Part shown: positions 1-7,303 of the stretch, piece after piece
How positions within the stretch are numbered: the stretch's first letter is position 1
How the letters are laid out: each line of letters begins with the position of its first letter
Source: OLB19 sp964624165
Lineage (GTDB): Bacteria > Patescibacteriota > Minisyncoccia > Phycocordibacterales > UBA918
Direction: 5' to 3'
Assembly: GCA_964624165.1 (NCBI GenBank)
Contig: CAZUWG010000001.1
Span: 1-64,000 of the forward strand
DNA length: 64,000 nt
Program-made: the position numbers and the translations under genes
The notes under the pieces: generated by a model
What the model saw: the letters and a program-made list of their open reading frames with translations, nothing else
The model's database searches: none
What the model was told of the DNA's origin: nothing

Positions 1-161
1 CGGTGAATACGTTCCCGAGCCTTGTACTCACCGCCCGTCAAGTCAGGGGAGTCGGAAGTACCCGAAGTCCGCGTTTATCGCGGCCTACGGTAAATTCGAT
101 AACAAGGACTAAGTCGTAACAAGGCACGGCTAGCGGAAGCTGGTCGTGGATTAATTCCAAT
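1..161 (+). rRNA. rrs: 16S rRNA, 3' end (partial)
   Basis: The universal decoding-site block (TGTACTCACCGCCCGTC, 25-41) and the AAGTCGTAACAAGG block (111-124) identify the last ~160 nt of a 16S gene whose 5' part lies outside the window. Helix 45 is intact: a 10-bp stem closed by a GGAA loop (about 126-149), the usual target of the dimethyladenosine methyltransferase. After the conserved GGAT (148-151) the tail reads TAATTCCAAT where E. coli has CACCTCCTTA, so the canonical CCTCC anti-Shine-Dalgarno is absent. The end near 161 is by alignment to E. coli. No tRNA or 23S follows; a terminator stands at 348-392. Confidence 0.93.
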
Positions 162-347
162 TGGACACGACGCCAGATATGATTTCTGGTGATCTGATTG
201 GTCGATATTATGTGCCTCATATGAGTACATAATGAGGTATGATACTCACATCTCTGAAGTGGTATCGGACTATAGGGAGAGACCTATCCAGGATAAGACA
301 AAATAAAGTGCGGCATCGTTGCATCTATTTAGTTTAAATAACAAAAG
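162..347 (+). other. 16S 3' trailer without gene
   Basis: About 190 nt between the 16S 3' end and its terminator. It holds short hairpins (for example CCAGA...TCTGG near 173-189, and TGCCTCAT...ATGAGGTA near 211-239) that could be processing signals. I see no tRNA cloverleaf, no 23S 5' end and no open reading frame. Confidence 0.6.
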
Positions 348-392
348 AAAAAGGCCGCGACGGTACCCAGAGGGTACAGTAGCGGCCTTTTT
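348..392. terminator. Bidirectional intrinsic terminator
   Basis: A stem AAAAAGGCCGC (348-358) pairs with GCGGCCTTTTT (382-392), with an inner GGTACCC/GGGTAC helix. T-runs lie on both strands, so it can end 16S transcription on + and the gene at 416-826 on -. Confidence 0.85.
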
Positions 393-415
393 CCGTACCA
401 GCGATATCGCCGTAG

Positions 416-826
416 CTATTGGCAGTCCTCGGTCAAAACAATCGCGTAGTCACTAAAGAAGTCATTGCACGGGGCGGTGTCATCAAGGCCTTCGCCAAAG
501 AAGCCGCGTACAAAGAGATTGACAATACCCCAGAAGCTGACGACAAACACCAACGCTAAGATGCCATAGAGCATCTGAGTCTTGGCTTTATCAATAGAGT
601 CTTTATCACCTCCCACTACAGCGTAGCGAAAGACGTTAAAAAGGAAAGCGACGAGGGCTATCGCAAAGAGAAAAGGGATGAGGTAAAAGTTGAGAAAATA
701 AATAAAGTAGAGTACGCCCTCAGCGACACCGTCGGTGGTGGTGTCGAGTCTAAGCTGGGCAAAAACAAAGGTCGGCAAGAGAGCGAGGGTTAAAAGGGAG
801 CCGCCTTTAAGGAAGGATGAATACAT
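416..826 (-). CDS. Small multi-membrane protein, TrbC/VirB2-like
   Basis: A 136-aa protein with an N-terminal hydrophobic signal/anchor (about residues 8-23), then two long hydrophobic segments (about 38-66 and 85-110) separated by a charged loop (GGDKDSIDKAKTQM). This is the layout of the small TrbC/VirB2 pilin-like proteins common in CPR genomes; membership rests on topology and the GDKD...AK..M loop only. I chose ATG at 826, not the upstream ATG at 877, because a -10 box TACAAT (835-840) ends 8 nt before it and the signal sequence starts there. It ends just before the shared terminator. Confidence 0.7.
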   Translation of the reverse strand: MYSSFLKGGSLLTLALLPTFVFAQLRLDTTTDGVAEGVLYFIYFLNFYLIPFLFAIALVAFLFNVFRYAVVGGDKDSIDKAKTQMLYGILALVFVVSFWGIVNLFVRGFFGEGLDDTAPCNDFFSDYAIVLTEDCQ

Positions 827-834
827 ATGTGAGT

Positions 835-840
835 ATTGTA
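835..840 (-). promoter_or_regulatory. -10 box, near-leaderless promoter
   Basis: TACAAT on the minus strand ends 8 nt upstream of the ATG at 826, so transcription would start 1-2 nt from the start codon. Confidence 0.55.
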
Positions 841-881
841 CCGTAGCGGACGAGGCTTCGCTATACAGGCTACACACACCA

Positions 882-909
882 TTGACTTTTATATAAAATA
901 TGCTATTAT
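882..909 (+). promoter_or_regulatory. Strong sigma70-type promoter
   Basis: TTGACT (882-887), a 16-nt spacer, then TATTAT (904-909) preceded by TG (extended -10). It gives a ~45-nt leader before the microprotein gene at 963. Confidence 0.8.
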
Positions 910-962
910 ACTAAGTAGGAATCACTGTCCGCAAGAGGTGGTGATAAAACGAGGAGACAGGC

Positions 963-1136
963 ATGTTTTCCAAAAAACCTGACGACGACCAATTCGGATC
1001 GTCTTCTAAGCTTCGGGGCTTCGAAGACGAGCCGTCACGAATGCCCGCCTGGGCTTGGTTCTGGATGGGAGTGTTCGTCTTGATGGCGATCAACCTCCAC
1101 TTCGGATGGGTGGATGTGTACGCGCTGCTGCCGTAA
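963..1136 (+). CDS. 57-aa single-membrane-span microprotein
   Basis: Not recognised. The ORF begins MFSKKPDDDQFGSSS, has a polar acidic N-terminal half and a hydrophobic, Trp-rich segment (about residues 30-52, PAWAWFWMGVFVLMAINLHF) and ends VDVYALLP. Support: a textbook promoter (882-909), a strong ribosome-binding site GAGGAG (951-956) 6 nt before ATG, a stop codon inside a GCTGCTGCCG/CGGCAGCAGC stem, and an intrinsic terminator (1157-1188). Codons are mostly C/G-ending, unlike the neighbours. It is its own transcription unit. Probably a small inner-membrane protein; function unknown. Confidence 0.8.
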   Translation: MFSKKPDDDQFGSSSKLRGFEDEPSRMPAWAWFWMGVFVLMAINLHFGWVDVYALLP

Positions 1137-1156
1137 CGGCAGCAGCAGGAGTACGG

Positions 1157-1188
1157 GCGCGTCGCAACTTGTTTGCGGCGCGCTTTTT
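1157..1188 (+). terminator. Intrinsic terminator of the microprotein
   Basis: GCGCGTCGCAA (1157-1167), loop CTTGT, TTGCGGCGCGC (1173-1183), then TTTTT (1184-1188). A second stem (about 1124-1146) overlaps the stop codon. Confidence 0.85.
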
Positions 1189-1379
1189 CATTTGTCGGTA
1201 TAGTATAAGTGCCTTTCCCACACTTTAATTTATCAACCGCAGTGCATGGTACCGATACAAAGAGAGATGTAATTATCGCAATGTTTCAAAAACAAAGTGC
1301 GAGAAAGGTGCCTTTACCCCTTACATTTTTTGAAATTTTTGCTATACTGACCAACGTCATTTTGACACATCCGCGCTGT

Positions 1380-3146
1380 TTAATTACAGATATTATATTT
1401 CAAATCGAGACCGTCTTCGATGGCTGCGCACATCTTGTCAAGATTTTCTCGACTTCTGATGATGTGTTCTTCACCAGCTAGGGCAGTCAATAGTACATTC
1501 TTACCTTCACGTTTCATAAAGATTTCGTATTCAGTTGATTGCGCTACTGGGACAGTTTTGTCCTCGGTGCCGTAGATAGTGACCAGCGGCAGATCATCGG
1601 GAATTTCATCTACATTGGTGAAGACTGATGCGGCGAGGTACGTTTGTAGATTGGCGGCGTTTGGGGCGCCACCAAAGAGTGGAGCAAAGATGGAAGAAGG
1701 AATCTGCGACATGAGTGAATACCAGTTTGAAACACCGTTGATCGATACAATACCATCGACGTCGTCAGTGAGCATATTAGCAGCCTGGAAAGCCATGTAG
1801 CCGCCGTAGCTGTTGCCGATGACGTACACGTCAGAGACATCGTATTCATCTTTTGCATAGTCAATCGCTGCCGCTACGTCATCCATTTCGATGCGGCCAA
1901 TCTTGCCGCTAAGTGCATCAATATAGTCTTGCCCGTATCCCCAGCTACCGGTGTAATCTAGCTTGATGACCAGGTTGCCGGCTGCCACTATATCTTCTAA
2001 AAGCTCATCGTACACCGCGTATGAAAGATAAGGATGGTACATCAGCGACGTTTGTCGTTGAGGCCCGCCATGAAGCCAGATAAAGACGTCGTCTACCTTG
2101 CCGTCTTTCGGGGTCAGGATCGCAGCGGTAGTACCTTTGATAGTAGTCTCTCTACGCACTATATCAGCAGCGGCACTATCTGGTGCGGCGTCGAGCCTTA
2201 CTTTAGTTTCATCTTTATAAAGATATACGTCTGTGGTTTTACCGGTGGTTTTAAGGTAGGCCAGATGACCGTTGATATCTTTGAGATAATCGCCGTATGA
2301 GACGTTGGTGTCGATGACTGCTCCAGTATCATCATAGAGGTGCCATGAAAGTGGGGTGCGTTTGTTGGCTGTGTAGTAGAGAGTGTCGTTGGCGTATAGA
2401 TAGTCTTCTACTAAGAAGTCGCCAGTGGCGATCGCTTGTTCGGTTTGGTCGCTCAGAGAGACTTCGTAGAGATTTTTAAAATCGTCAGTGTTGCGAGAAA
2501 ACGCCGCTTTGGTTTCTGATTGATTGAAAGCCACATATCCAGCACTACCTGCAACCGTGTGTAGTGTGTCAGATTTGATATTGAGAAGCTTGTGCACTTT
2601 GCTCACGTAGTTGTAGGTAGACAGGTAGGTGCCTTCTTCAGAAATAATGAAAAAGGGCAACTCGGTTTGATCAATCGTTGCGCTATGTGTCGTGTGATCT
2701 TTTATATCACGCATGGTGACGTCCCCGCTGGCCAACACCATCACAAACTGCTCACCACTTGGCGAAAAGTTACTTTTGAGTATGGTGCCGCTGGCCACTG
2801 TAAAATCAATCGCGGTGGCGCTGTCTTGTGTCAATTCGTAAAAGATAATAATGGTGTACGTTGTGCCGTTGTAGGGAAGAGGAATGGTTTGGTACCCGTA
2901 TTTGCCGTTGGCACTTTTTGTATATGTGCTTTGGTTGGGGAGGTCTTCAAATAAAGTATTGCCATCTGATGTTTTACACGTACCAGAAGAGCTGCACTGG
3001 TACACAGTATTGCCACCTGGCGAGCGGTCGGTAATTTCTATGGTATCACCAGACACGGCGGTAATAGATTGATAATGGAGCTCAGATCCAAAGGCAGGCG
3101 CAAATGGCACAAGTGCCAGCGCGGCCAGTACAATAATTTTTTTCAT
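1380..3146 (-). CDS. Secreted S9-family prolyl oligopeptidase-like peptidase
   Basis: A 588-aa protein with a signal peptide (residues 1-20, cleavage likely after APAFG), an N-terminal beta-propeller-like region (about 25-335) and a C-terminal alpha/beta-hydrolase domain. The catalytic triad is visible: Ser446 in GNSYGGYM, Asp529 in YGTEDKTVP and His561 in GEEHII. The oxyanion-side HGGP motif is at 359-362. Family members cleave short peptides or acylated amino-terminal residues; here it probably processes peptides outside the membrane. ATG at 3146 is directly followed by the signal peptide, and a TATACT box lies 10 nt upstream on the minus strand. It stands alone between microprotein genes. 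Confidence 0.9.
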   Translation of the reverse strand: MKKIIVLAALALVPFAPAFGSELHYQSITAVSGDTIEITDRSPGGNTVYQCSSSGTCKTSDGNTLFEDLPNQSTYTKSANGKYGYQTIPLPYNGTTYTIIIFYELTQDSATAIDFTVASGTILKSNFSPSGEQFVMVLASGDVTMRDIKDHTTHSATIDQTELPFFIISEEGTYLSTYNYVSKVHKLLNIKSDTLHTVAGSAGYVAFNQSETKAAFSRNTDDFKNLYEVSLSDQTEQAIATGDFLVEDYLYANDTLYYTANKRTPLSWHLYDDTGAVIDTNVSYGDYLKDINGHLAYLKTTGKTTDVYLYKDETKVRLDAAPDSAAADIVRRETTIKGTTAAILTPKDGKVDDVFIWLHGGPQRQTSLMYHPYLSYAVYDELLEDIVAAGNLVIKLDYTGSWGYGQDYIDALSGKIGRIEMDDVAAAIDYAKDEYDVSDVYVIGNSYGGYMAFQAANMLTDDVDGIVSINGVSNWYSLMSQIPSSIFAPLFGGAPNAANLQTYLAASVFTNVDEIPDDLPLVTIYGTEDKTVPVAQSTEYEIFMKREGKNVLLTALAGEEHIIRSRENLDKMCAAIEDGLDLKYNICN

Positions 3147-3218
3147 ATTTTATATAAGTATATGCTAGTAGTGACGAAAGCGCACTCTCTGGCTTACAGT
3201 AGACAAGCGCAGAAATCG

Positions 3219-3386
3219 TTACGGAGTACGTTCAATCATTTGTACGGTGTTGGCAGTATAGGTGCTCAGGCGGTTACTTTCTTCTTGGAGTGTGCGCGCT
3301 AGGGTATAGGTAAAAAGACTAAAGGAGATAATCAAAACCCAGGCAACAATGGGGAATAGTCTCGATTCTTCAAGCGTATGATGCAT
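3219..3386 (-). CDS. 55-aa single-membrane-span microprotein
   Basis: Not recognised. The protein starts MHHTLEESRLFPIVAW, has one hydrophobic span (about residues 11-30) and a polar helical tail ending VQMIERTP. Its start is supported by a TACACT -10 box (3396-3401) ending 9 nt upstream, preceded by TG (extended -10), which matches the near-leaderless pattern of the window. It lies upstream of, and in the same direction as, the S9 peptidase. Short membrane-anchored protein of unknown role. Confidence 0.65.
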   Translation of the reverse strand: MHHTLEESRLFPIVAWVLIISFSLFTYTLARTLQEESNRLSTYTANTVQMIERTP

Positions 3387-3395
3387 AGCGGATAC

Positions 3396-3401
3396 AGTGT
3401 A
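3396..3401 (-). promoter_or_regulatory. -10 box, near-leaderless promoter
   Basis: TACACT on the minus strand, with an upstream TGC, ends 9 nt before the ATG at 3386. Confidence 0.5.
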
Positions 3402-3416
3402 GCATTAAGGTGTGAG

Positions 3417-3452
3417 CCCTAGAGGCGGTGCCTGGGGGCACCGCCTCTAGGG
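3417..3452. repeat. Perfect 16-bp inverted repeat
   Basis: CCCTAGAGGCGGTGCC (3417-3432) and its exact complement (3437-3452) around TGGG. There is no T-run on either side, so it is not a clear intrinsic terminator. It separates the divergent units at 3386 (-) and 3518 (+). Confidence 0.7.
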
Positions 3453-3482
3453 CCCTTGAAACTCTCTATGTTGTCTGCGTAC

Positions 3483-3511
3483 TTGAGCTCTCTTAAGTAC
3501 TGACGTACACT
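3483..3511 (+). promoter_or_regulatory. murD promoter, leaderless
   Basis: TTGAGC (3483-3488), 17-nt spacer, TACACT (3506-3511), which ends 6 nt before the ATG at 3518. Transcription should start at or next to the A of ATG. Confidence 0.65.
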
Positions 3512-3517
3512 AGCGGT

Positions 3518-4882
3518 ATGGAATGGCAAAACTATTTTAAAGGGAAGAAAGTTACGGTGGTACGTATCGGACTTTTAGGTCGTGGCGTCGGAGACGCTGC
3601 GTTGATGGCTGAATATGGTGCACACGTAACGGTAGTTGACGCAGCGTCACAAGAAGTTATGCAGCCATCAGTCGATGCATTGGCGCAGTATGAGACAATT
3701 AATTTTAAATTTGGACCGTACGATTTTGCTGATTTTAAAGATGCTGATTTTGTATTAGTAGGAGCAGGCACACCACTTGATGAGCAGGTACTGCAGCAGT
3801 GTAAGGAGGCAGGTATACCGCTTCGTCAAAGTGCCGCCTTATTTGCCGAGCTATCTGGCGTGCCAATTGTCGGCGTCACCGGCACTCGCGGCAAGAGTAC
3901 TGTCGCTATGATGATTCATCACGTGCTGTCGTTTGTCACAGGTGAGAAGGTGCTGCTCGGTGGCAATATTCGCGGGGTTTCAAATCTGCAGCTCTTAAAG
4001 GAGGTAAAAGAGGACTCGCTTTGTGTCATGGAGCTTGATAGCTGGCAGCTTCAAGGCTGGGGCTGGGCAGAGATGTCGCCGCAGGTGGCGGTCTTCACGA
4101 ACTTCATGGAAGACCATCTCAATTATTACGAGCAGGGAGGAAAAAGCAAAGAGGAAGCGATGGATGCTTATTTCAAAGACAAAGCAAATATCTTTCGTTA
4201 CCAAGAAGACAGCGGTGTGTTCATCACGACGCCCGCGGTCTTCGAGCGGGCTAAGACCCTTCCAGGCATTACTCTAGGGCAAGAGGTGGTATTGGCTGAC
4301 GCGAGCGTGATTCCAGAAGAAGCAACCCTCGCAATGCCAGGCGAACACAATCGTCTTAACGCTGCTGTAGCCTACGAAGCCTTACGCGCCATGAGTGTGA
4401 CCGAAGACGAAATCTTTGACGGACTTGCTTCGTTTCCTGGGGTGGAAGGTAGGCTTGAGCTCGTGAAGACGGTAGATGCGATCCGCATTTATAACGACAA
4501 CAATTCCACTACACCGCAAGCTACCGTCGCTGCCTTAAAGGCACTCGATAAAGGCAATAAAAATATTATTTTAATAATAGGCGGTGCAGATAAGCACATT
4601 CCTCTTAAAGACCTAGTCGCGCATATTTTAAAACATTGCAAAGCTGTCATATTGACGCCTGGCTCTGGTACAGATCGGCTCAGTGAAATGCTCGCGCTCG
4701 CGGGTGAGACACTCGCGCTTGCGGTGCCCGACTTGAAAACAGCACTTGAGGAAGCTCGCCTTAAAGCGCAGCCAGCCGATATTATCCTCTTTTCGCCAGG
4801 ATTTTCTTCATTTGCACAATACAAAAATGAGTACGAACGCAATGATGAGTTTCTGGCACTAGTATCAAAATGGGAAGCATAG
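3518..4882 (+). CDS. murD: UDP-N-acetylmuramoyl-L-alanine:D-glutamate ligase
   Basis: A 454-aa Mur ligase that adds D-glutamate to UDP-MurNAc-L-Ala with ATP hydrolysis, in the cytoplasm. Seen: an N-terminal Rossmann-like UDP-binding domain, the ATP-binding P-loop GTRGKST (122-128), the central-domain motif TNFMEDHLNYY, the Asn/Asp-rich YNDNNSTTPQAT segment and the C-terminal GGADKHIPL segment typical of MurD. Length is normal. The start is fixed by a promoter ending 6 nt upstream. murC lies 0.8 kb downstream and murB at 18 kb, so three precursor ligase/reductase genes sit in this segment. Confidence 0.95.
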   Translation: MEWQNYFKGKKVTVVRIGLLGRGVGDAALMAEYGAHVTVVDAASQEVMQPSVDALAQYETINFKFGPYDFADFKDADFVLVGAGTPLDEQVLQQCKEAGIPLRQSAALFAELSGVPIVGVTGTRGKSTVAMMIHHVLSFVTGEKVLLGGNIRGVSNLQLLKEVKEDSLCVMELDSWQLQGWGWAEMSPQVAVFTNFMEDHLNYYEQGGKSKEEAMDAYFKDKANIFRYQEDSGVFITTPAVFERAKTLPGITLGQEVVLADASVIPEEATLAMPGEHNRLNAAVAYEALRAMSVTEDEIFDGLASFPGVEGRLELVKTVDAIRIYNDNNSTTPQATVAALKALDKGNKNIILIIGGADKHIPLKDLVAHILKHCKAVILTPGSGTDRLSEMLALAGETLALAVPDLKTALEEARLKAQPADIILFSPGFSSFAQYKNEYERNDEFLALVSKWEA

Positions 4883-4883
4883 T

Positions 4884-4909
4884 AAAAACCCCCGCGGCAT
4901 GCCGCGGGG
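4884..4909 (-). terminator. Palindromic terminator between murD and pgeF-like gene
   Basis: A perfect 20-bp palindrome CCCCGCGGCATGCCGCGGGG (4890-4909), followed on the minus strand by a short T-run (4884-4888). It ends the minus-strand gene and may also slow read-through from murD. Confidence 0.75.
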
Positions 4910-4922
4910 AATTGTGATCGGC

Positions 4923-5639
4923 TCATGATGAGCCAGTTTGTTGCCACGCAACGGTGACAAGGTTTTGCATCCCCAAACCGTCTTCGCCGCGCTTACTGCC
5001 AAGGGCGGATGTTTCAACTGTGCAGGCACCGATATGGTCGATTTGACGGTCTACTTGTATCCCTCCTGTCTTGAGCATCGTCTCGATCACGTATTCGAGA
5101 TCGAGACCGCGATCTGCATTATGAGCGAATGCTTTTCCTCCAAAGTACTCAAGGAATGCGTCGGTCTTTTCCTTGTGTGCTGAATCACGATGAGTGAAGC
5201 AGCGTCCGCAGATACCACGCACCAAGACAGCTCGGGTCGCAGAAGGGCGAATGCCTCGTTCACTGAAAAATCGAAGTGCGACCGAGATTATTGTCCTTCC
5301 ATACGTGCCGTACGCACGGTCTTTGTTTGGAGTGAGCTGTTGACGACCACAGTGTAGTAAAAGTGCTGTCTGATCGATGGTGCTGTAGAGCACCACAACA
5401 TGACAGTCACGTACATTGAGTCCGGCTAGTCTCGTTGTGTCTACAACAAGTCCATCACCGTAACAAGAGTATTGACCACTGCTTGTATGCACAAGTTTCA
5501 AAAACGATGCATTTCGTTTCTTGTGCCACGCAATTAGCTGGTCATCAACAGGTGGCTTCACATCGTGTGGTCCATAGAGCGCTACCTTCAAGGAGGCGCC
5601 AGTCATTTCTTGTCGGGGAGCTTCAAATGAAGCAAACAT
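4923..5639 (-). CDS. PgeF/YfiH (DUF152, laccase-domain) family protein, divergent
   Basis: A 238-aa protein that aligns by eye with YfiH/PgeF, the peptidoglycan editing factor that keeps L-serine out of the MurC step and also has purine-nucleoside phosphorylase-type activity. The family's three metal/catalytic ligands can be placed: His51 (LVH), Cys79 (RDC, family ADC) and His96 (LLHCG, family HAGWRG). The C-terminal CTVETSALGSKRGEDG at 206-221 corresponds to the family CTY..ETFFSYRRDG block. The GWRG motif has decayed to GRQQ, so activity may differ. It is divergent from murC across 60 bp, a context that fits an editing role. It has a strong AAAGGAGG site (revcomp of about 5645-5653), unlike most genes here. 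Confidence 0.65.
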   Translation of the reverse strand: MFASFEAPRQEMTGASLKVALYGPHDVKPPVDDQLIAWHKKRNASFLKLVHTSSGQYSCYGDGLVVDTTRLAGLNVRDCHVVVLYSTIDQTALLLHCGRQQLTPNKDRAYGTYGRTIISVALRFFSERGIRPSATRAVLVRGICGRCFTHRDSAHKEKTDAFLEYFGGKAFAHNADRGLDLEYVIETMLKTGGIQVDRQIDHIGACTVETSALGSKRGEDGLGMQNLVTVAWQQTGSS

Positions 5640-5687
5640 GAGCAGCCTCCTTTCTGTATTGGCTTTGTTCGTCTGCCCCTTACAATA

Positions 5688-5696
5688 TGCTATGCT
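5688..5696 (+). promoter_or_regulatory. murC extended -10, leaderless
   Basis: TGCTATGCT ends 6 nt before the ATG at 5703. It lies in the 60-bp divergent region shared with the pgeF-like gene. Confidence 0.6.
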
Positions 5697-5702
5697 AGCG
5701 GT

Positions 5703-7004
5703 ATGTCAACAACTCCAAAAAAGGTGCATTTCATCGGCATTGGCGGGATCGGTATGTCTGCCTTGGCGCGCTTTTACCTGCATGAAGGCGTGGCTGTGAG
5801 CGGTTCTGATGGAAAGCAGAGTGAACTCACTGATGCCTTGGACATCGAAGGCGCACAGATTGTTTATGAGCAAAGAGCGGAGAATATCACCGACGCCGAC
5901 CCAGTGCCAGATCTGGTGGTCTACACAGAAGCGATGGCTGCCGACCATCCAGAGCTCTTGGCGGCGCGTGAAGCGGGAATTGAAACTATTAATTATTTTG
6001 AAGCGTTGGGGCGTATTGCGAATGAATACTACTTGATTGCTGTTGCGGGGACGCATGGCAAGACTACCACCACCGCGATGCTCGCTGATATTCTTGAGGA
6101 GGCGAGCCTCGACCCAACGGTGATCGTAGGCTCGCTTCGCGCTAAGACGGGGAGTAATTTCCGGCCCGGGAAGAGCAAGTATGCACTTGTTGAGGCGTGT
6201 GAATATCGTCGTGATTTCCTGCACCTGACGCCTGACGTGTTGGTTATCACCAATATTGAGCTTGATCATATCGACTACTATAAAAATATTGAGGACGTGG
6301 TAGCGGCTTTTCGTGAGTTTGCGCTACAGGTACGAGAAGGGGGAGTAATCGTCGCCGATACCGCCAGCGTTTTAGTGCAGCAAGTGGTGCGCGAACTGGC
6401 GGTCTCGGTCCTTGATTATCGTGAAGCACTTGACTTGGCACTGCCATTGAAGCTTCCAGGGATGCACAATCGCCAAAACGCCGCCGCCGCTAAGCGCGCA
6501 GCGTTGCATCTTGGTGTAGCACCAAGTGTGGCGGATATGGCACTTGAGCACTTTGCGGGGACGTGGCGGCGGTTTCAATATAAGGGTACGGTGCAGGGAG
6601 CACCTGTGTATGATGACTATGCGCATCATCCGAGCGCTGTGATGCTGACGCTGACGGCGGCTCGGGAATTGTATCCCGATAAGAAACTGTTGGCTGTGTT
6701 TGAGGGGCATACATTTTCTCGCACCGAAATGTTGCTGAGCGAATTTGCGGTAGCATTAAGCAAAGCCGACCATGTCTTGGTGGCGCCAGTGTATGCGGCA
6801 CGTGAGCCAGATAGGGGGACAGTGAATGCGGAAAAAGTGGCCGCGGCTATCGCCGCGGCCGGTGGCAGGGCCGAAGCATTTTATACACTTGACGCAGTCA
6901 CTCTTCGTGCTCGCGAGCTCGCTGATAGTGAGACGGTGGTGATTGTGATGGGCGCTGGACCAGTGACGAAAGTCGCGGGTGATTTGACTAAAGGTGATTT
7001 TTAA
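5703..7004 (+). CDS. murC: UDP-N-acetylmuramate:L-alanine ligase
   Basis: A 433-aa Mur ligase that adds the first residue, L-alanine, to UDP-MurNAc. Seen: the glycine-rich UDP-binding start VHFIGIGGIGMSALA (8-22), the ATP P-loop GTHGKTTT (116-123), the TNIELDHIDYY metal/substrate segment and the YDDYAHHPS motif diagnostic for MurC. Slightly shorter than the usual 450-490 aa. The coding DNA near 6839-6860 contains a GGCCGCGGC/GCCGCGGCC inverted repeat encoding an Ala-rich helix. The promoter of the next small gene starts inside its 3' end (6984). Confidence 0.95.
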   Translation: MSTTPKKVHFIGIGGIGMSALARFYLHEGVAVSGSDGKQSELTDALDIEGAQIVYEQRAENITDADPVPDLVVYTEAMAADHPELLAAREAGIETINYFEALGRIANEYYLIAVAGTHGKTTTTAMLADILEEASLDPTVIVGSLRAKTGSNFRPGKSKYALVEACEYRRDFLHLTPDVLVITNIELDHIDYYKNIEDVVAAFREFALQVREGGVIVADTASVLVQQVVRELAVSVLDYREALDLALPLKLPGMHNRQNAAAAKRAALHLGVAPSVADMALEHFAGTWRRFQYKGTVQGAPVYDDYAHHPSAVMLTLTAARELYPDKKLLAVFEGHTFSRTEMLLSEFAVALSKADHVLVAPVYAAREPDRGTVNAEKVAAAIAAAGGRAEAFYTLDAVTLRARELADSETVVIVMGAGPVTKVAGDLTKGDF

Positions 7005-7012
7005 GGTATTAT
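6984..7012 (+). promoter_or_regulatory. Strong promoter inside murC 3' end
   Basis: TTGACT (6984-6989), 17-nt spacer, TATTAT (7007-7012). It has the same boxes as the promoter at 882-909 and gives a ~45-nt leader to the zinc-ribbon ORF. Confidence 0.8.
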
Positions 7013-7066
7013 ACCATACATACTGAGAGGAGGATGAGTCATGGAGGTTGACATGGAGGTTATAGG

Positions 7067-7231
7067 TTGGCCGTTTTTGTCTTTTGTCTGATCCTGATTG
7101 GGGTTTTGGTTTGGTGGGTAATCTGCCTTTGCCGACCTTTTGAGGGCACGGCGGTGAAGTGCCCACACTGTGGGCACTTCATGACGAAGCTTGATGATCA
7201 CACTTGGCAGTGTGATCATTGCTGCACATGA
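7067..7231 (+). CDS. 54-aa membrane-anchored zinc-ribbon microprotein
   Basis: Not a family I recognise. Reading from TTG at 7067 gives a hydrophobic N-terminal span (about residues 2-21) followed by a two-knuckle zinc ribbon: CPHC at 32-35 and CDHC at 49-52, with 13 residues between. GGAGG (7056-7060) lies 6 nt before the TTG. A dedicated promoter (6984-7012) and terminator (7235-7280) bracket it. Two ATG codons (7041, 7053), also behind GGAGG-type sites, open a 16-codon ORF (MEVDMEVIGWPFLSFV) in another frame that overlaps the start, so a leader peptide, a frameshift or a sequence error is possible. Probably an inner-membrane protein with a cytoplasmic zinc knuckle. Confidence 0.6.
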   Translation: MAVFVFCLILIGVLVWWVICLCRPFEGTAVKCPHCGHFMTKLDDHTWQCDHCCT

Positions 7232-7234
7232 CGC

Positions 7235-7280
7235 GGGCGGCAGCGGTGGTTGACCATCGCTGCCGCCCTTTCTTTTTTTT
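7235..7280 (+). terminator. Strong intrinsic terminator
   Basis: A 15-bp stem from GGGCGGCAGCG (7235 on) to CGCTGCCGCCC (to 7268), with a TTGA loop and a T-rich tail 7269-7280. It closes the zinc-ribbon unit before rsmI. Confidence 0.92.
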
Positions 7281-7291
7281 GAGCGACGTAG

Positions 7292-7297
7292 TATCGT
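7292..7297 (+). promoter_or_regulatory. rsmI -10 box, leaderless
   Basis: TATCGT ends 6 nt before the ATG at 7304. Confidence 0.4.
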
Positions 7298-7303
7298 GGC
7301 AGT

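Noticed and set aside
1341..1347. TGCTATACT box on + reading into the antisense of the S9 peptidase gene
   Set aside because: No start codon at the leaderless spacing and no ORF beyond it; an antisense RNA cannot be supported from sequence alone.
1209..1481. Open frame of 90 codons on + overlapping the S9 peptidase 3' end
   Set aside because: Much of it is antisense to a clear coding region, it has no start signal and its composition is not protein-like.
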